A stretch of DNA of 64,000 nt from Pinus tabuliformis (taxonomy: Eukaryota; Streptophyta; Pinopsida; Pinales; Pinaceae). Each line of letters begins with the position of its first letter. Position 1 is the first letter of the stretch. Both the position numbers and the translations under genes were made by a program. The stretch spans positions 477,583,655 to 477,647,654 of the forward strand of contig CM062808.1 in NCBI GenBank assembly GCA_031772625.1. Direction: 5' to 3'. Below, in pieces: positions 22,863-34,320 of the stretch. Under the pieces are notes generated by a model that made no database searches, was not told the origin of the DNA, and saw only the letters and a program-made list of their open reading frames with translations.

Positions 22863-24618
22863 TGTTGAAGAAAATGTAACTAGGTTCGGTCTTCATGATG
22901 ACATGATCTTTGTAAATGATGTAATAACGAATAAATTATTTTTGTATGCCTTGCTACACGGGTTTCATGAGCAAGAAGAGTCACTAGGTAAAAGACTTAT
23001 TCTTGATGTCTTTAGGATTTAATTATATGTCAAAGAGTCATGTCATATGTATAGAAAATCTTCATGAGTTTATGTAAATGTATACAAGTCCAAAAAGTTT
23101 TGAAGAAGCCCTCAAAAGACCAAATAATCCTCCAAGAAGATTACAAGCGAAGACAAGAAGAAATTCTTCATGTCGGCTCCAAAATAGAATTAATTAAACA
23201 AATGAAATTCATGTTGGCTCAAGAAAAATAGTCATGATGGTTCATGGGTTCATGTCATCTCAAATATAGGTGGCTTGCCACTATAAATACCCTGTCAAGG
23301 TATTCACAAAATGCAGATCAGTTTCACAATTCTCTCTAAAACTTCGTGTGAAGATGGGTGCAGGTCTCCGCAAATAAGAGGAGTCAGATCTTGGGTTTCC
23401 TCTCCGAAATTTTTGGATGAACAGTAGGAGAAGATGCACATCACCTTAGGGCAAGATATCAAGGCTCTGTCTGCACCTCAGATGGGTTTAAGGGCAGACA
23501 TACTAGGTCTCGGATGGCTAGAAAGAGTAGAAAGGCAAGCTTAATCTCGGATGCATGGAGGAGAAGATAGGACCTCGAATGGATGGTTGACCTCAGCATA
23601 AGAGCGTCTCCATAGTCCTGGTAAGCCACAATATTAATAATATGATCAGTCTCGGATCTATGACAGTGAAGGAGCATGCCAATCTTGGCATTCCTGTGAA
23701 TGAATCTGCCTCGACATATATATTTGCTATCTCAAACATACATGTATTCTCTGCCTAGATGGAAAGTAAATCTCGGTGGATCTACTTCATAAGCAGTCAA
23801 TGTGATTCAGAAGCCTTACTGTCCTCACTATCTCAGCCTAATGGAGATCATAGTGATACTGAAGGTGTTATCTCAATATCAACATATAGATATATTATAA
23901 TTACGTTGAAGAGAATTTTGGTGATGATTGTGTCTACTGTAGTCCTAACATAATAAAGAGCAGTGACAATCAAATTAGGACCTGTAGTCTCGAGGGAGTA
24001 GTAAGCAACTATGATAGTTGCAAACTCAAAATAATGAGGGGAACTGTGACATTGATGACTAGGATGAACAGTCTCGACAAGGATCATGATCTCACAATGT
24101 TACACATTATCTCAAGCTATAGTAAGGTTCTGTCACAAGTAATGATCTATTTATTGAAGATCATAGTCTTGATGAAGAGTGCAGAGATCACCTCGGTGGC
24201 AATATCAAGGATCAGTCATGGAGTAGATGTTAGAAGCAGTAATGAAGATCTCAGTGATAGCTTCAATGGTGCAGCAATCATGGTTATCTCAGCTATGATG
24301 GAGGAAATGATTGATGTCTTGGTCTTGGAGAGGCATAAAGTGTCAAGGGTCATGGTCTTGCTATTCGTTAAGAGAATCTCTATAAGAAGAATTTTGTGTG
24401 GGTTTTCCTCTGCAAGAGGGAGAGGTTTTGGCCTTGGGAGAAAGCCAAACATCTGTGTTCTTGTCTCTTTTGCTTTTGATAGCAGTTTGATAAAGTGAAA
24501 ACACACACTAATAATGAATGGAATATCAAGATAAGATAAATTGTATAAATACTTTACAAGCTGTTATCATGCATTAGAAGAATCATTGTATTTTATAAAT
24601 TCCCTAGATTCTTCAACA
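22863..24618 (+). repeat. 3' LTR of element E
   Basis: It has the same ends and the same order of motifs as the left LTR, including the TATA-like ctataaatacc at about 23282-23292. It is followed by the target duplication caatc. Confidence 0.9.
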
Positions 24619-24623
24619 CAATC

Positions 24624-25831
24624 ATCAATGCATGACCTTATTCAACAACGCATGCCACGACCTCATGCATGACAACAACCACTACATCATGGTACACTTG
24701 ATCACATGCCCATAATATATTGACATCTTCAGAACAATAAGATAATAGGGAAATGACAATGCAAAAGAAATTACTTGAATAAGACCTTGACTAGACCCCT
24801 ACTAGCCATGACATGCATTTCGTCAAACATATCACGAATATGTAATATACAGGTGTAAATAACATATCTGAGCATAGGGGTCTCATACTTAGCAGATAAT
24901 CACTAAGAGACATTGATGCCTCAACACATTGACTGCCAATTCATCCATTAGGTCATAGATACATTGTTAATTCATTTACAAGTAATAACATGATGAGAGC
25001 CATACATAGGTACTGTCATAAAACATATGTATAACTAGCATAATAGCAACATAAATACTAATGAAATCACAACCATATGATTCGCAAATAAACCATTATA
25101 ATACTCTTGGAAATACAAGGAGAAATAACTCAGGATGGGACTTCCACGTTCCACCCGACTGTAGAATGGTTGAGCCAAATCTCTCTTTAGCCATTAACCC
25201 TCGTGCCATATTCCAAGCATGAATGTGGGATCTCATAGAACACATCAATCCAAAACCATCCAAGGCTTCCAGAGGCCATCCACCTCAACCCATCAACAGT
25301 GATTCCACCTCATGGCCAGACATCACAAAACCATCATCTCATTGGTCTCCATCCAAGCCTTCTAGGGCTTCTAGAGCGTTTGTTCCAACCAAGGCTTCCA
25401 GGACTAGTAACTCAACCCACAACTGTCATTGGGCTTCCAGAGCGTTTGTCCAACTAAGGCTTGCAAGACTAGTAACTCAACCCACCAAGGGCTTCTAGAG
25501 CATTTGTCCAACCAAGGTTTCTAGTACTAGTAACTCAACCCAAGCTATTGTAGGGTTTCTAGAGTGTTTGCCCAACCAGAGCTTCTAGGAACTAATAACT
25601 CAACCCAAGCTATAGAAACACGAGAACCAATCAAAACAAAATAATGAAATAAACCCACAATCTCCATGGCTATCCAGGAAATGGCAAGGCTAGGCAATCC
25701 ACTATCAATCCCGGCAATCCTCCATGCCAGTGACAAATCATGACTAAAAATCCACATGTATATGCCATGCATGCCAAAAATAGTGAGGAAAACATACATG
25801 CAACTCGGTACTTGCAAGCAAATCCCACTAT
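24624..25831 (-). repeat. End of element B leader and first piece of its partial 5' LTR
   Basis: From 24708 the sequence follows the B 3' LTR starting at about 4811 (cccataatat...). It includes the ggcttccagagc/gactagtaactcaaccc tandem units at about 25360-25620, and stops at the element F insertion. The stretch 24624-24707 is leader sequence. The 5' LTR is incomplete. Confidence 0.75.
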
Positions 25832-26441
25832 TGATCCAGGTGGATATTGGTGGCCACCCACCTATTCCACCTAGACCTCTAGTCGATTTCATTTGTTTCC
25901 TTGTTTATTTCATCATTTACTATTTTTAGTAGTTTTTTGGGTCTTGAACTTCCGGAGTAGTTTTGACCCCCTAAACGACGTTTTTTTGAGTTCCACTATA
26001 GGCCCATAGCCATAGGTAAGGACATGTTGCAAATCCTGTAATACTTAAAGAAACCTTTCCAACAAGATATCGTACGTGCCAAACATAGATAATATGACCA
26101 AATTACGACCCTGGGAAGTTGGCTGTCCAACTAACCCCAACGGGGCCCACAAACTCTTGGCGTTACATCTCCTGGGGTTAGGGTTTTGGTTGTTCAGGGT
26201 TTTATCTTGTTTCTTAATAATAAATAGGACCTTGAGCCTCATTGTAACACAGTTCATAGGCATGTATCCACCACATATCTTCTCAAAGATAAGCTACAAT
26301 CGCCTGAGCTAGTTTATTTCCATTTTGTTTAAAAGCATAGTTCAAGATTTTTATATTAATAAAAGGAAGTGTTTTTCTGCTGCATCTCTGTATTTATGAT
26401 TATATCTGTAATTTGTTGCATTCCTGTTTAAGTTTGGAATA
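25832..26441 (+). repeat. 5' LTR of element F
   Basis: The LTR is 610 bp, beginning TGATCCAGGTGG. Its counterpart is at 31036-31587. An aataaat/aataataaatagg tract at about 26215-26228 and a long T-rich 3' part resemble a polyadenylation region. Confidence 0.9.
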
Positions 26442-26442
26442 G

Positions 26443-26454
26443 TGGTATCAGAGC
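26443..26454 (+). other. Primer-binding site of element F
   Basis: Exact TGGTATCAGAGC, one base after the LTR, complementary to the 3' end of plant initiator-Met tRNA. Confidence 0.9.
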
Positions 26455-26523
26455 AGTCTGCTCTTTCTTTGTTTTTCTTTGCATGTCCCTAATGAGGTCA
26501 GGGTATAAGGAGTTAGGGTTCGA

Positions 26524-27490
26524 TCTGGTTGAACCGTTGCAAGACTAGCCTTGCAAGCCTCGACGACCTCCCATGGAGGAAGAAAAGAAAGACGAGGGGG
26601 CATGAGATCCTTTCAAAATGTTTCTTGAGGAAGCCCTTGAGCGATAGAGGAATGTGCTGATGGATAACTTTGCCCAGATCCTTCGATGACTACCCATAGG
26701 TGACGCATCTTCATCCAGCAGCCACTCTAGAGGCACCACTCCTTTTAAGGCACAAGTTAACTTCGATATTCCCACATATGAGGGCCAGATAGAGGCAGAT
26801 GCCATAGATAAATGGTTAAATCTGTTAGAAGGATATTTTTTAGTTCATGACTTTTTCCAATCGAGAAAAGAATACTTTTGCACTTCTCAAAGCCACCCCA
26901 CACGTTAAGGACTAGTGTGAAACCTACTGTGAACAAAAGGAAGAGAGTTAACCCTCGTTGTTTTCAGCCACACCCACTTGGGATTCTTTCCAAGACACCA
27001 TCAAGGAACAATATTACCCGATCAAAAGCTATGAAGATAATACATAAAGTGGACCACGCTATGGAAGGGAAGGGACCAAGATGTGACGGAGTTCACAAAT
27101 GTTTTCCATACCCTTCTCACAAAGCTGGGTATCAAGTATTCTGAGTGGCATTTGGTACTCAAGTACTGTGACTATATACACAAGTACATTTGGGAAGAGA
27201 TGGAGTTCCTGGACATTTCCTCGCTCCGCATGGCGTACCGATACATTGTCAAGATTGAGCAGAAGTTTAAACAGAATAATCGAGACTTTGGATCTGCGAA
27301 TCAAAAGCAAGGAAAAGATGCCCTCAAACCACAGATAAAAGGACACAGCCAAGGCGGGGCTATCCAAGACAACCCGCCGAAGCCGCAAGCAAAGAACAAC
27401 ACCACAAAGACAAAGAAGGACATAAGAAAATGGTGTGAGTTCCATAAGAGCTCCACTCACAACACAAGTGAGTGTTGGGCCAAATAGTCA
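26524..27490 (+). pseudogene. gag of element F (fossil)
   Basis: A proline/serine-rich start is followed by the gag core (around FDIPTYEGQIEADAIDKWL, about 26760-26815). A helical part with ISSLRMAYRYIVKIEQKFKQ lies at about 27083-27290, and a basic tail follows. The C-terminal finger reads WCEFHKSSTHNTSEC (27431-27477), a variant of the CCHC knuckle seen in several plant gypsy lineages. Broken in several places. Confidence 0.75.
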
Positions 27491-27493
27491 CTG

Positions 27494-28200
27494 GTGGCTG
27501 AGGTGAAGGCCTCCGAATCAAAAGCATGTTCTGACTTTGAGTCAGAACCTGATAAGGGGAATGATAAAGGGGAACAAATCATTGATGTAGAGCCCAGTGC
27601 CATCGTGGCCACCACCAAAATCCAGAAGATTGAGCCTGAAGATCCAGAGGAGGGGGAACGCCTCTTCCACTCACAGATGTGGGTGAAGGGTTCTCCGCTA
27701 CAGTTCATTGTCAACAACGAGAGCCAAAAGAACCTCATTTAAGCAGAGGTCATGAAGTGATTGGGCCTAAAGAATATAACACATCCACAACCTTACACCA
27801 TCAGGTGGCTTCAACAAGGACGAGATCTTCGAGTTAGCTAGCAGTGTCGCCTTCCCTACAACATCAAGCCCTTAACGGATGAGGTACTGTGTGATGTTGC
27901 TCCTCTTGAACTTTTTGATGTATTATTAGGATAACCATAGTTGTGGAAGTGACATATTGTATATGAGTCTAGACATCGCTCTGTGAATATTACTTTGGCC
28001 AATAAATTGTATAGGATACCAGAGGTAGCCCCACTTACCACCATCTCTTTGATTACTACAAAGCAATGTAGTAAGATCATTTCCCATACCAAGAAATTTG
28101 TTTTCCTTAAGATTCTCCCTCAGGGCAAGAAGAAGGTTGTGGCCACGAATTTCAAACAGGGCTCCTCCGCACAATCACAACAGATGGACAAGGCCATGGA
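27494..28200 (+). pseudogene. Protease region of element F (fossil)
   Basis: An acidic linker (DKGNDKGEQIIDVEP) leads to a sequence with LFHSQMWVKGSPLQFIVNNE and SQKNLI (about 27660-27742), the position and shape of a retropepsin active-site strand. Further on, TLRWLQQG-like and DVAPLEFFDVLLG-like stretches (about 27800-27930) resemble the second half of a gypsy protease. The domain is recognisable but broken. Confidence 0.65.
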
Positions 28201-28960
28201 GAAGTACAAAGGCATTTTTGCCTCACCTACAGGGTCACGTCTGCACTGTCAGGTCAAGCACTCCATCAATTTGACCCGAGCGCGTCGTTGCCCAATGGAT
28301 CGATCTATCGACGCTCTATTATGGAGAACAATGAGATCAAGAGGTAGATTCAAGAACTATTGCAGAAAGGGAACATTAGGCCAAGAACATCACCCTATGG
28401 GAGCTCAATTGTATTAGTACATAAGAAGGATGGGACCTAAAGACTCTGTATTGACTATCGAGTGCTAAACAAGATCATTGTCTGAAATAGGTACACAATC
28501 CCACGGATTGATGACCTTCTAGACTAGCTCAAGGTGCCAAATATTTCAACAATATTGACTTAAAGTTAGGTTACCACCAGGTGCTTATCGAACCCTTCGA
28601 TGTGTGGAAGACTGCCTTCGAATCCAAGGAGGGCCTTTTCGAATGGTTAGTCATGCCGTTCGGGTTGACGAATTCCTGTGCAACCTTCATGACATTAATG
28701 GACGACATCTTGTGACCCTTCACCAATGCATTCATGGTGGTGTATTTTCTGACATCTTGATCTTCAACTAGAGTTGGGAAGAGCACCTCCACCATATTCG
28801 ATGGGTCCTTCAAACAAGATGTGTGCTAACTTGGAGAAATGCACTTTTGGCTCGACCTAGGTTCAATATCTGGGGTACATCATTAATGAGTAGGGTGTGC
28901 ATGTGGACCCAACCAAGATACAAGTCATTTAGGATTGGCCAACCCCAACCACTCTAATAG
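28201..28960 (+). pseudogene. Reverse transcriptase of element F (fossil)
   Basis: The motifs in order are: VKHSINLTRARRCPMDRSI-like fingers (about 28255); LCIDYRVLNKII (about 28445); YTIPRIDDLLD (about 28492); LGYHQVLIEPFDVWKTAFES (about 28566-28625); and LVMPFGLTN with FMTLMDDIL (about 28648-28712). These are conserved gypsy RT blocks. The frame changes repeatedly, so only separate fragments remain. Confidence 0.75.
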
Positions 28961-29400
28961 AGCTCTGCAACTTTTTGGGTCTTGCTAATTTCTATGACAG
29001 GTTCGTGTTGGGGTTCTCTCATATCACTTGGCCTTTAAGTCAAGTCACCAAGGGCAGAGTGAAAGCAAAGTTTTTTTGGTCCGAAACCCAACATCAGGCA
29101 TTTGTCAAGTTGAAGCATCGCCTCTGCTCTGCACCGATGCTCACATTACAAGACTTGCAACAACCATTTGAGATTGAGACAGACGCCTCCGACTATGCTA
29201 TTGGTGCGGTTCTCTCTCAAAATGGACATCCAGTGGCTTACCATAGTAAGACACTTTCATACACAGTCCGAAAGTATCCCACTTATGACAAAGAAATGTA
29301 TTCCATTATGTAGATCTGTCGTCAATGGAAGCATTACATTATGGGGAAGGAAATGGTCATCCACACATACCACAGACCCCTGCAGTTAATATAGGCACAA
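28961..29400 (+). pseudogene. RNase H of element F (fossil)
   Basis: An open stretch of about 112 codons begins MGLANFYDRFVLGFSHITWP. It continues with KFFWSETQHQAFVKLKHRL, PFEIETDASDYAIGAVLSQN and VAYHSKTLSYTVRKYPTYDKEM. The DASDYAIGAVL box is the classic start of the gypsy RNase H domain. This is the best-preserved piece of element F. Confidence 0.85.
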
Positions 29401-30960
29401 GGGAAGTTGCAGAATGATCGCCATCAGAAATGGTCCACCTACTTGTAAGATTTCCATTTGAACATTAAGTATAAGAAGGGAGACACCAATAACGTCATTG
29501 ATTGCCTCAACCAACCACTAGTCATGGTGCTGATCACTGTGCTCGACTCCTGTGGGCATGAGACTTTGGGGTGGCCGCATCTTTACCAGAACGATCTAGA
29601 ATTCGGCAGCACATACTAGACAATCCTAGAAGGAAAGCAAGTTCCAAATTTTCACCTTCAGGATCCAGTGTTATGCCACCTAGGACACATATGTGTTCCT
29701 TTAAGCGAGCGTGCCAGGATGATTTGGGAGGCACACTACAGTCGGGTTGCTACACATTTTGGAGTAGAGAAAACAATGGCGGTATTGCAGAAGTATTTCT
29801 ATTGGCCGAAACTTCATTAGGATGTTGGGAAGTACATTAGATCCTGCACCACCTATGTCATTGCCAAACCAACCATCAAGAAGAAAGGGCTATATACTTC
29901 TATACCTACTCATAGTCGGCCTAGGGAATCTATGTTCATGGATTGCATGTCGTGCCTTCCTTCTACTAAGCACAACAACAATTGTGTTTTCGTGGTCATC
30001 GATAGATTCTCTAAGATGGCCATCATAGCGACCTGCAATAAGAGTATCACAATAGAGGCCACTGCTAATCTCTTCTTTGAGTGAGTGTCGGTACACTTTG
30101 GGATCCCGCAGTCCATTGTCTTAGATTGGGACAACAAATTCCTGAGTGCATTTTGGTTAAGTCTCTAGTTGATCTTGGATACAAAACTTACTAAGTCCAC
30201 GACTTTCCATCCCCAAACTGATGGCCAAACATAGGTTGTCAACAAGATGATCGTACACATTCTGCACATGTATAACTCGAAGCATCCACACACGTTGGAT
30301 GAAAGTCTTCCCTATTTCCAACACAGCGACAATAAAGCTCTCCACATCTCAACGGGTCACAAGCCCTTTTAGGTAGGGTTGGGATTTCAGCCATTATGTC
30401 CCATTGATGTGGCCATACCATTTGCACCCACTTAGGCAGATTCGGCTCACGTCCAATCCGAAGTCAACAGGGCTAACAAATTATTTGAGCGCATTCAACA
30501 CATCTGCCAATAGGTCCGTGATATATTGAACAGAGCCAATGATAAGTACAAGTAGCGCCATGATTAGCATTGAGTGTCGCACAAGTTCCAAGTGGGCGAA
30601 AATTTTTGGCTACATTTGCAAAAGGAGTGCCTCGCTGGACCCCACTGCAAGCTTCGCCTACTCCGATATGGGCCATACACCATCACCAAGGCTATCAGTG
30701 ACAATGCCTTCGAGCTCATCATCCCACCGTTCCTTGGTCTTCACCCAATGTTCAATGTAGACCACCTTCGACCATAATTTTCACCATTGTTGGACACATC
30801 CAACATTGTAGAACAACTCACACCAACAGAGTTCAACCTGGACTGCATGGAACAGGCCACAACTGATTAGCTCATGGACATGCAGATCAAGAACACTCAC
30901 CAACAGAGGATCCAACTATATTGAATTGTCAAATCAGGCTAACTCCTTCACGAGGGACAA
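29401..30960 (+). pseudogene. Integrase of element F (fossil)
   Basis: A zinc-binding N-terminal region (around RMIWEAHYSRVATHFGVEKT and CTTYVIAKPTI, about 29715-29880) is followed by the catalytic core, with MFMDCMSCLPSTKHN, VFVVIDRFSKMAIIA and FLSAFWLSL (about 29930-30170). The C-terminal GPY/F-type module has FQVGENFWLHLQKE, LRLLRYGPYTITKAI and LGLHPMFNVDHLRP (30574-30777). Broken repeatedly. No chromodomain could be made out after it. Confidence 0.8.
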
Positions 30961-31022
30961 GGTTCAACATAAATTTCCTTGCCTCATGGAGGCTCTGCAA
31001 GCAATGGGGACCATTTCTTCCT

Positions 31023-31587
31023 AAGGGGGGAGGAATGATCTAGGTGGATATTGGTGGCCACCCACCTATTACACCTAGAACTCCAGTCGGTTTCATTTGT
31101 TTTCTTGTTTATTTCAGCATTTACTATTTTTAGCAATTTTTTAGGTCTTGAACTTCCGAAGTAGTTTTGACCCCCCAAATTATGTTTTTTTGAGGTTTGT
31201 TACATGCTGATAGCTATAATCATGGTCCTACTGCAAATTTCGTAGTACTTAGAGAGACCTTTCCCACAAGGTATCGTACATGCCAAATGGAGTTAATATG
31301 ACCAAGTTACGACCCCGGGAAGTTGGCTACCCAACTAACCCTAATGGGGTCGACAAACTCTTGGCATTACATCTCTTGGGGTTAAGGTTTGGTTGTTTAG
31401 GGTTTTATATTATTTCTCAATAATAAATAGGCCCTTGAGCCTCATTATAACACAATTCAAAGGCATGTAGCCACCACATCTCTTCTCAGAAATAAGCTAC
31501 CATCCTTCGAGCTAGTTTATTTCTATTGCATCTTTGTATTTATGATTATATCTTTAATTTGTTGCATTCATGTCTAAGTTCGGTTCA
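31023..31587 (+). repeat. Purine tract and 3' LTR of element F
   Basis: The tract aaggggggaggaa (31023-31035) immediately precedes the LTR start TGATCTAGG at 31036. The LTR is 552 bp and is followed by the target duplication actgt. Confidence 0.9.
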
Positions 31588-31592
31588 ACTGT

Positions 31593-32093
31593 AGTTGTTG
31601 ATCCTGATGTCGTCTTGCACTTTCCTACTCTTCCTTTGCCTTCTTGCTAAAAAAATCCAAGTATGCCACACCCTTCAAGAGTGCTCCAATAAAACTCTAC
31701 ATACCCAAGAGTATGAGAGATAGAGAGAGAATAATGAGAGAGGTCAAAATCTGAACCGTTAAAAGGTTACCAACTGATCCTCAAAAGCCCTTTTATGAGT
31801 GAGGCCTCTATGTCCTTCATTTTCCTCCTCACATGCAACATGTGACCTTTCACCTCCCTTTTCTCCTAATTTCCATTATTTTCATAAATAAATGTGCCAA
31901 AAATGCCATTTTGCCTTTCCAAAGCCTTAGGCATTGCCTTTTCCAATTCCCTCAGCCACTAATCAATAAAAAATGATTCCCATCACTACGATTTTGCCCA
32001 ACATTCAGCTTGGAATAAGTGTCCCATCAACCGTGGTTATTATTTTACCTTTATTAACTTTTTTTACATGGAATTTTGACTAGGGCTGTTACA
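31593..32093 (-). repeat. Second piece of element B's partial 5' LTR
   Basis: It continues the LTR after element F with gtagttgttgatcc, matching 5976 onward in B's 3' LTR. It ends ggctgttaca at the junction back into element A. Confidence 0.85.
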
Positions 32094-33345
32094 TATTGTC
32101 CATAGAATCAAGGTGGTAGGACTCATATATATAGTGCATAGGAGGCGCAGACTGTTGGGGATGTTGGTCAAAGTATTCCTTGCATCTATGCGGCACTAGA
32201 TAGCAGATAGGCAAACCATCAGGTATCTATCATTGAGATGGACGGTAAGCTTTGTGATCAAATTGTTTCTATTTTGATTGACCTTGGATATAATCATAGT
32301 TATGTTAGTCCTGGCTTGGTGGATACATGTGCTTTGAATAAATAAGTGCATGTAGAATATTGGTTAGTGAAGTTGGCTACAAGTACAAAAAAACGAGTTC
32401 ATCATTGGTTAAGAGGTTGGGAATTTCATTTCAATGGTATGCTTATCACAACACATTTGAATGTATTACCATTGGGATGATATAATATGTTGTTGGGCAT
32501 GGATTGATTGTATCTTCATAGAACTAAGTTGGATTGTTACGAAAAATCCTGTGAGTGCTTGGATGACAATGGGGAACAAAGAGTTTTGTAGGGTAAGAAG
32601 AAAGCAACATTAGTTAGAATGGTGATAGCTATGCAAGAAAAGCACAGTCGCAGAAAAGGGTGTGTGTTATTTGCAATGCATATTTATAGTGACAAAGGTA
32701 AGGAAGTTGAGGATGTAAATGTTTTGAGCAGGTACCCGGTCCTACAACAATTTCAGGATGTGTTTCGTGAGGAGATTTCAGAGTTGCCACCTCACATGTA
32801 AGTATACTTTTCTATTGAGTTAGTGCCTGGGGAAGCTCCAACATCAAAAGCACCTTACAGTATGAGTGCACCTGAGTTGGTAGAGTTGAAGTTGCAGTTG
32901 AAGGAAATGTTCGACAAGGGATACATTAGGCTAAGTGTATCACCATGGGGTGCACCGATACTATTTGTGAAGAAGAAGGATGGTACTCTCAGGTTGTCCA
33001 TTGGCTAGAAACATTTGAACAAAGTGATCATCAAGAACATGTATCTATTACCGAGGATTGATGACTTGTTTGTTCAACAAAAGGGAGCAACAATGTTCTC
33101 AAATATTAATATGAGATCAGGATACCATCAGGTACACATCAAGGAAGAAGACATTACAAGACAACTTTCCAGACCAATTATGGGCACTATGAGTTTGTTG
33201 TAGTTCCGTTCGGTTTGAGTAATGCTCCAACTACATTTATGTGTTTGATGAATAGTGTGTTACGTTCGTATTTGGATAAGTTTGTTATCGTTTTCATTGA
33301 TGACATATTGGTATATTATAAAAATGAGAAGAGCATGTTGAGCAT
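32094..33345 (+). pseudogene. Protease and reverse transcriptase of element A (fossil)
   Basis: The start (ccatagaatcaaggtgg) continues element A beyond the element B insertion. The protease region has EMDGKLCDQIVSILID-like sequence (about 32235-32285) and LGMD-like sequence near 32500. RT follows with [20 protein letters not shown] (32830-32890), [15 protein letters not shown] (about 32960-33005), YLLPRIDDLF (33040-33070), [13 protein letters not shown] (33115-33155) and the catalytic box [10 protein letters not shown] (about 33290-33320). It is the same family as element B's RT. Several breaks. Confidence 0.8.
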
Positions 33346-34320
33346 TTGGCAGCAGTGTTGAGGTTGTTGAGAGAGCGTCAGTTGTATGCTAAGTTCAACA
33401 AGTATAGTTTCTTTCAGACTGAGGTACATTACTTGGGACATGTTGTCTCCAAGGATGGCATAATAGTAGATCCAAAAAAGATAAATGCTATAATGGAGTG
33501 GGAAGCTCCTAGAAATGTAGATGAGGTGAGATACTTCATAGGATTGGCAAGTTATTACAAGTGGTTCATTAGGAACTTCTCACAAATTTCTTATCCTATT
33601 ACATCATTGCAGAGGAAGGGTAAGAAGTTTGAATGGATAGAGGAGTGTGAGGCCAATTTTGAGAAGCTTAAGCAGTTGTTGGCACATGCACTAGTGTTAA
33701 AGATTGCAGATCTGGACAAAGAGTTTGTAGTATGCACAGATGCTTACAAGAGAGGACTTGATGGAGTCCGTATTCAGGATAGACAGGTGGTATGCTATGA
33801 GCCACAAAGACTGAGTGAGCACGATCATAACTACTTGACACATGATCTTGAGTTGCCAACGATCATACATGCATTGAATATGTGGAGGCACTATCTTCTT
33901 AGCAGGAGGTTTGTACTGATGAGTAATCACAATGGGTTGAGATACTTGTTTGACCAGTCGAATCTGAACGATGCGGAAGCTAGATGGTTGACCACAATTA
34001 GTGAGTTTGATTTTGAGATTAGGTATATCAAAGGTAAGGAGAACAGAGTCACAAATGCCCTTAGCATGCGTATACAGGTAAACCATATAGCAACTATGAG
34101 TTCCTATGGGAAAAACCTACAGGATAGGATCTTGCAGGCAGGCCAGCAGGATGTCAGGTATATGGAGATTGTGCACAAGTTGCATAAGAGTACAGGTAGT
34201 AGTACAGGTATAGGTACATGTACAGGTGCACAAGATGTGGACTATCATCTCACGACAAATGGATTAGCTAGATTAAGGAAAGGATATATTTGTCAGACAA
34301 TAGTGAGCTCAATAAGGTGA
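33346..34320 (+). pseudogene. RT thumb and RNase H of element A, 324-codon open stretch
   Basis: This is the longest open stretch of a pol gene in the window. It opens with the RT thumb (RLLRERQLYAKFNKYSFFQT, then [12 protein letters not shown]). It continues with the connection (VRYFIGLASYYKWFIRNFSQ, FEWIEECEANFEKL) and RNase H (KEFVVCTDAYKRGLDGV, HDHNYLTHDLELPTIIHALN, FDFEIRYIKGKENRVTNALS). A short Gly/Ser/Thr run (STGSSTGIGTCTGA) near its end corresponds to the expanded minisatellite in element B. It is a fragment of a larger polyprotein, not a separate gene. Confidence 0.85.

Larger units (their letters stand above)
18394..24618 (+). mobile_element. Element E: non-coding LTR retrotransposon (LARD-like)
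   Basis: Two long LTRs (18394-20195 and 22863-24618) flank a 2.7-kb internal region. The 5-bp duplication caatc lies on both sides (18389-18393, 24619-24623). A Met-type primer-binding site follows the left LTR, and a purine tract precedes the right one. No gag or pol motif is visible in any frame of the internal region. It therefore looks like a structurally whole but non-autonomous element that would depend on proteins made elsewhere. The orientation is fixed by the primer site and purine tract. Its LTRs differ modestly, which indicates moderate age. Confidence 0.85.
25832..31587 (+). mobile_element. Element F: Ty3/gypsy retrotransposon inserted in B's 5' LTR
   Basis: It has two LTRs (610 and 552 bp) starting TGATC(C/T)AGGTGG, a near-perfect duplication actat/actgt at 25827-25831 and 31588-31592, an exact Met-type primer site, gag, protease, RT, RNase H, integrase and a purine tract in gypsy order. 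Removing it joins 25826 to 31593 in the order seen in B's other LTR near 5965-5976. Its proteins are only distantly related to those of A and B, and no chromodomain was recognised. It is broken many times throughout and so is old, yet younger than element B. Confidence 0.85.
4430..32093 (-). mobile_element. Element B: chromovirus-like Ty3/gypsy element, minus strand, host of three insertions
   Basis: Reading the minus strand from right to left gives a partial 5' LTR (two pieces around element F), leader, gag, protease, reverse transcriptase, RNase H, integrase, chromodomain, purine tract and a complete 3' LTR (4430-6499). It belongs to the same family as element A, with clearly alignable domains and LTR ends (TGTAACAGCC at one end and GGTGTTACA at the other, on its own strand). 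Its insertion into A has no clean 5-bp duplication left. Three younger elements sit inside it: the giant solo LTR in integrase, element E in the leader, and element F in the 5' LTR. Its coding region is broken many times. Confidence 0.8.
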
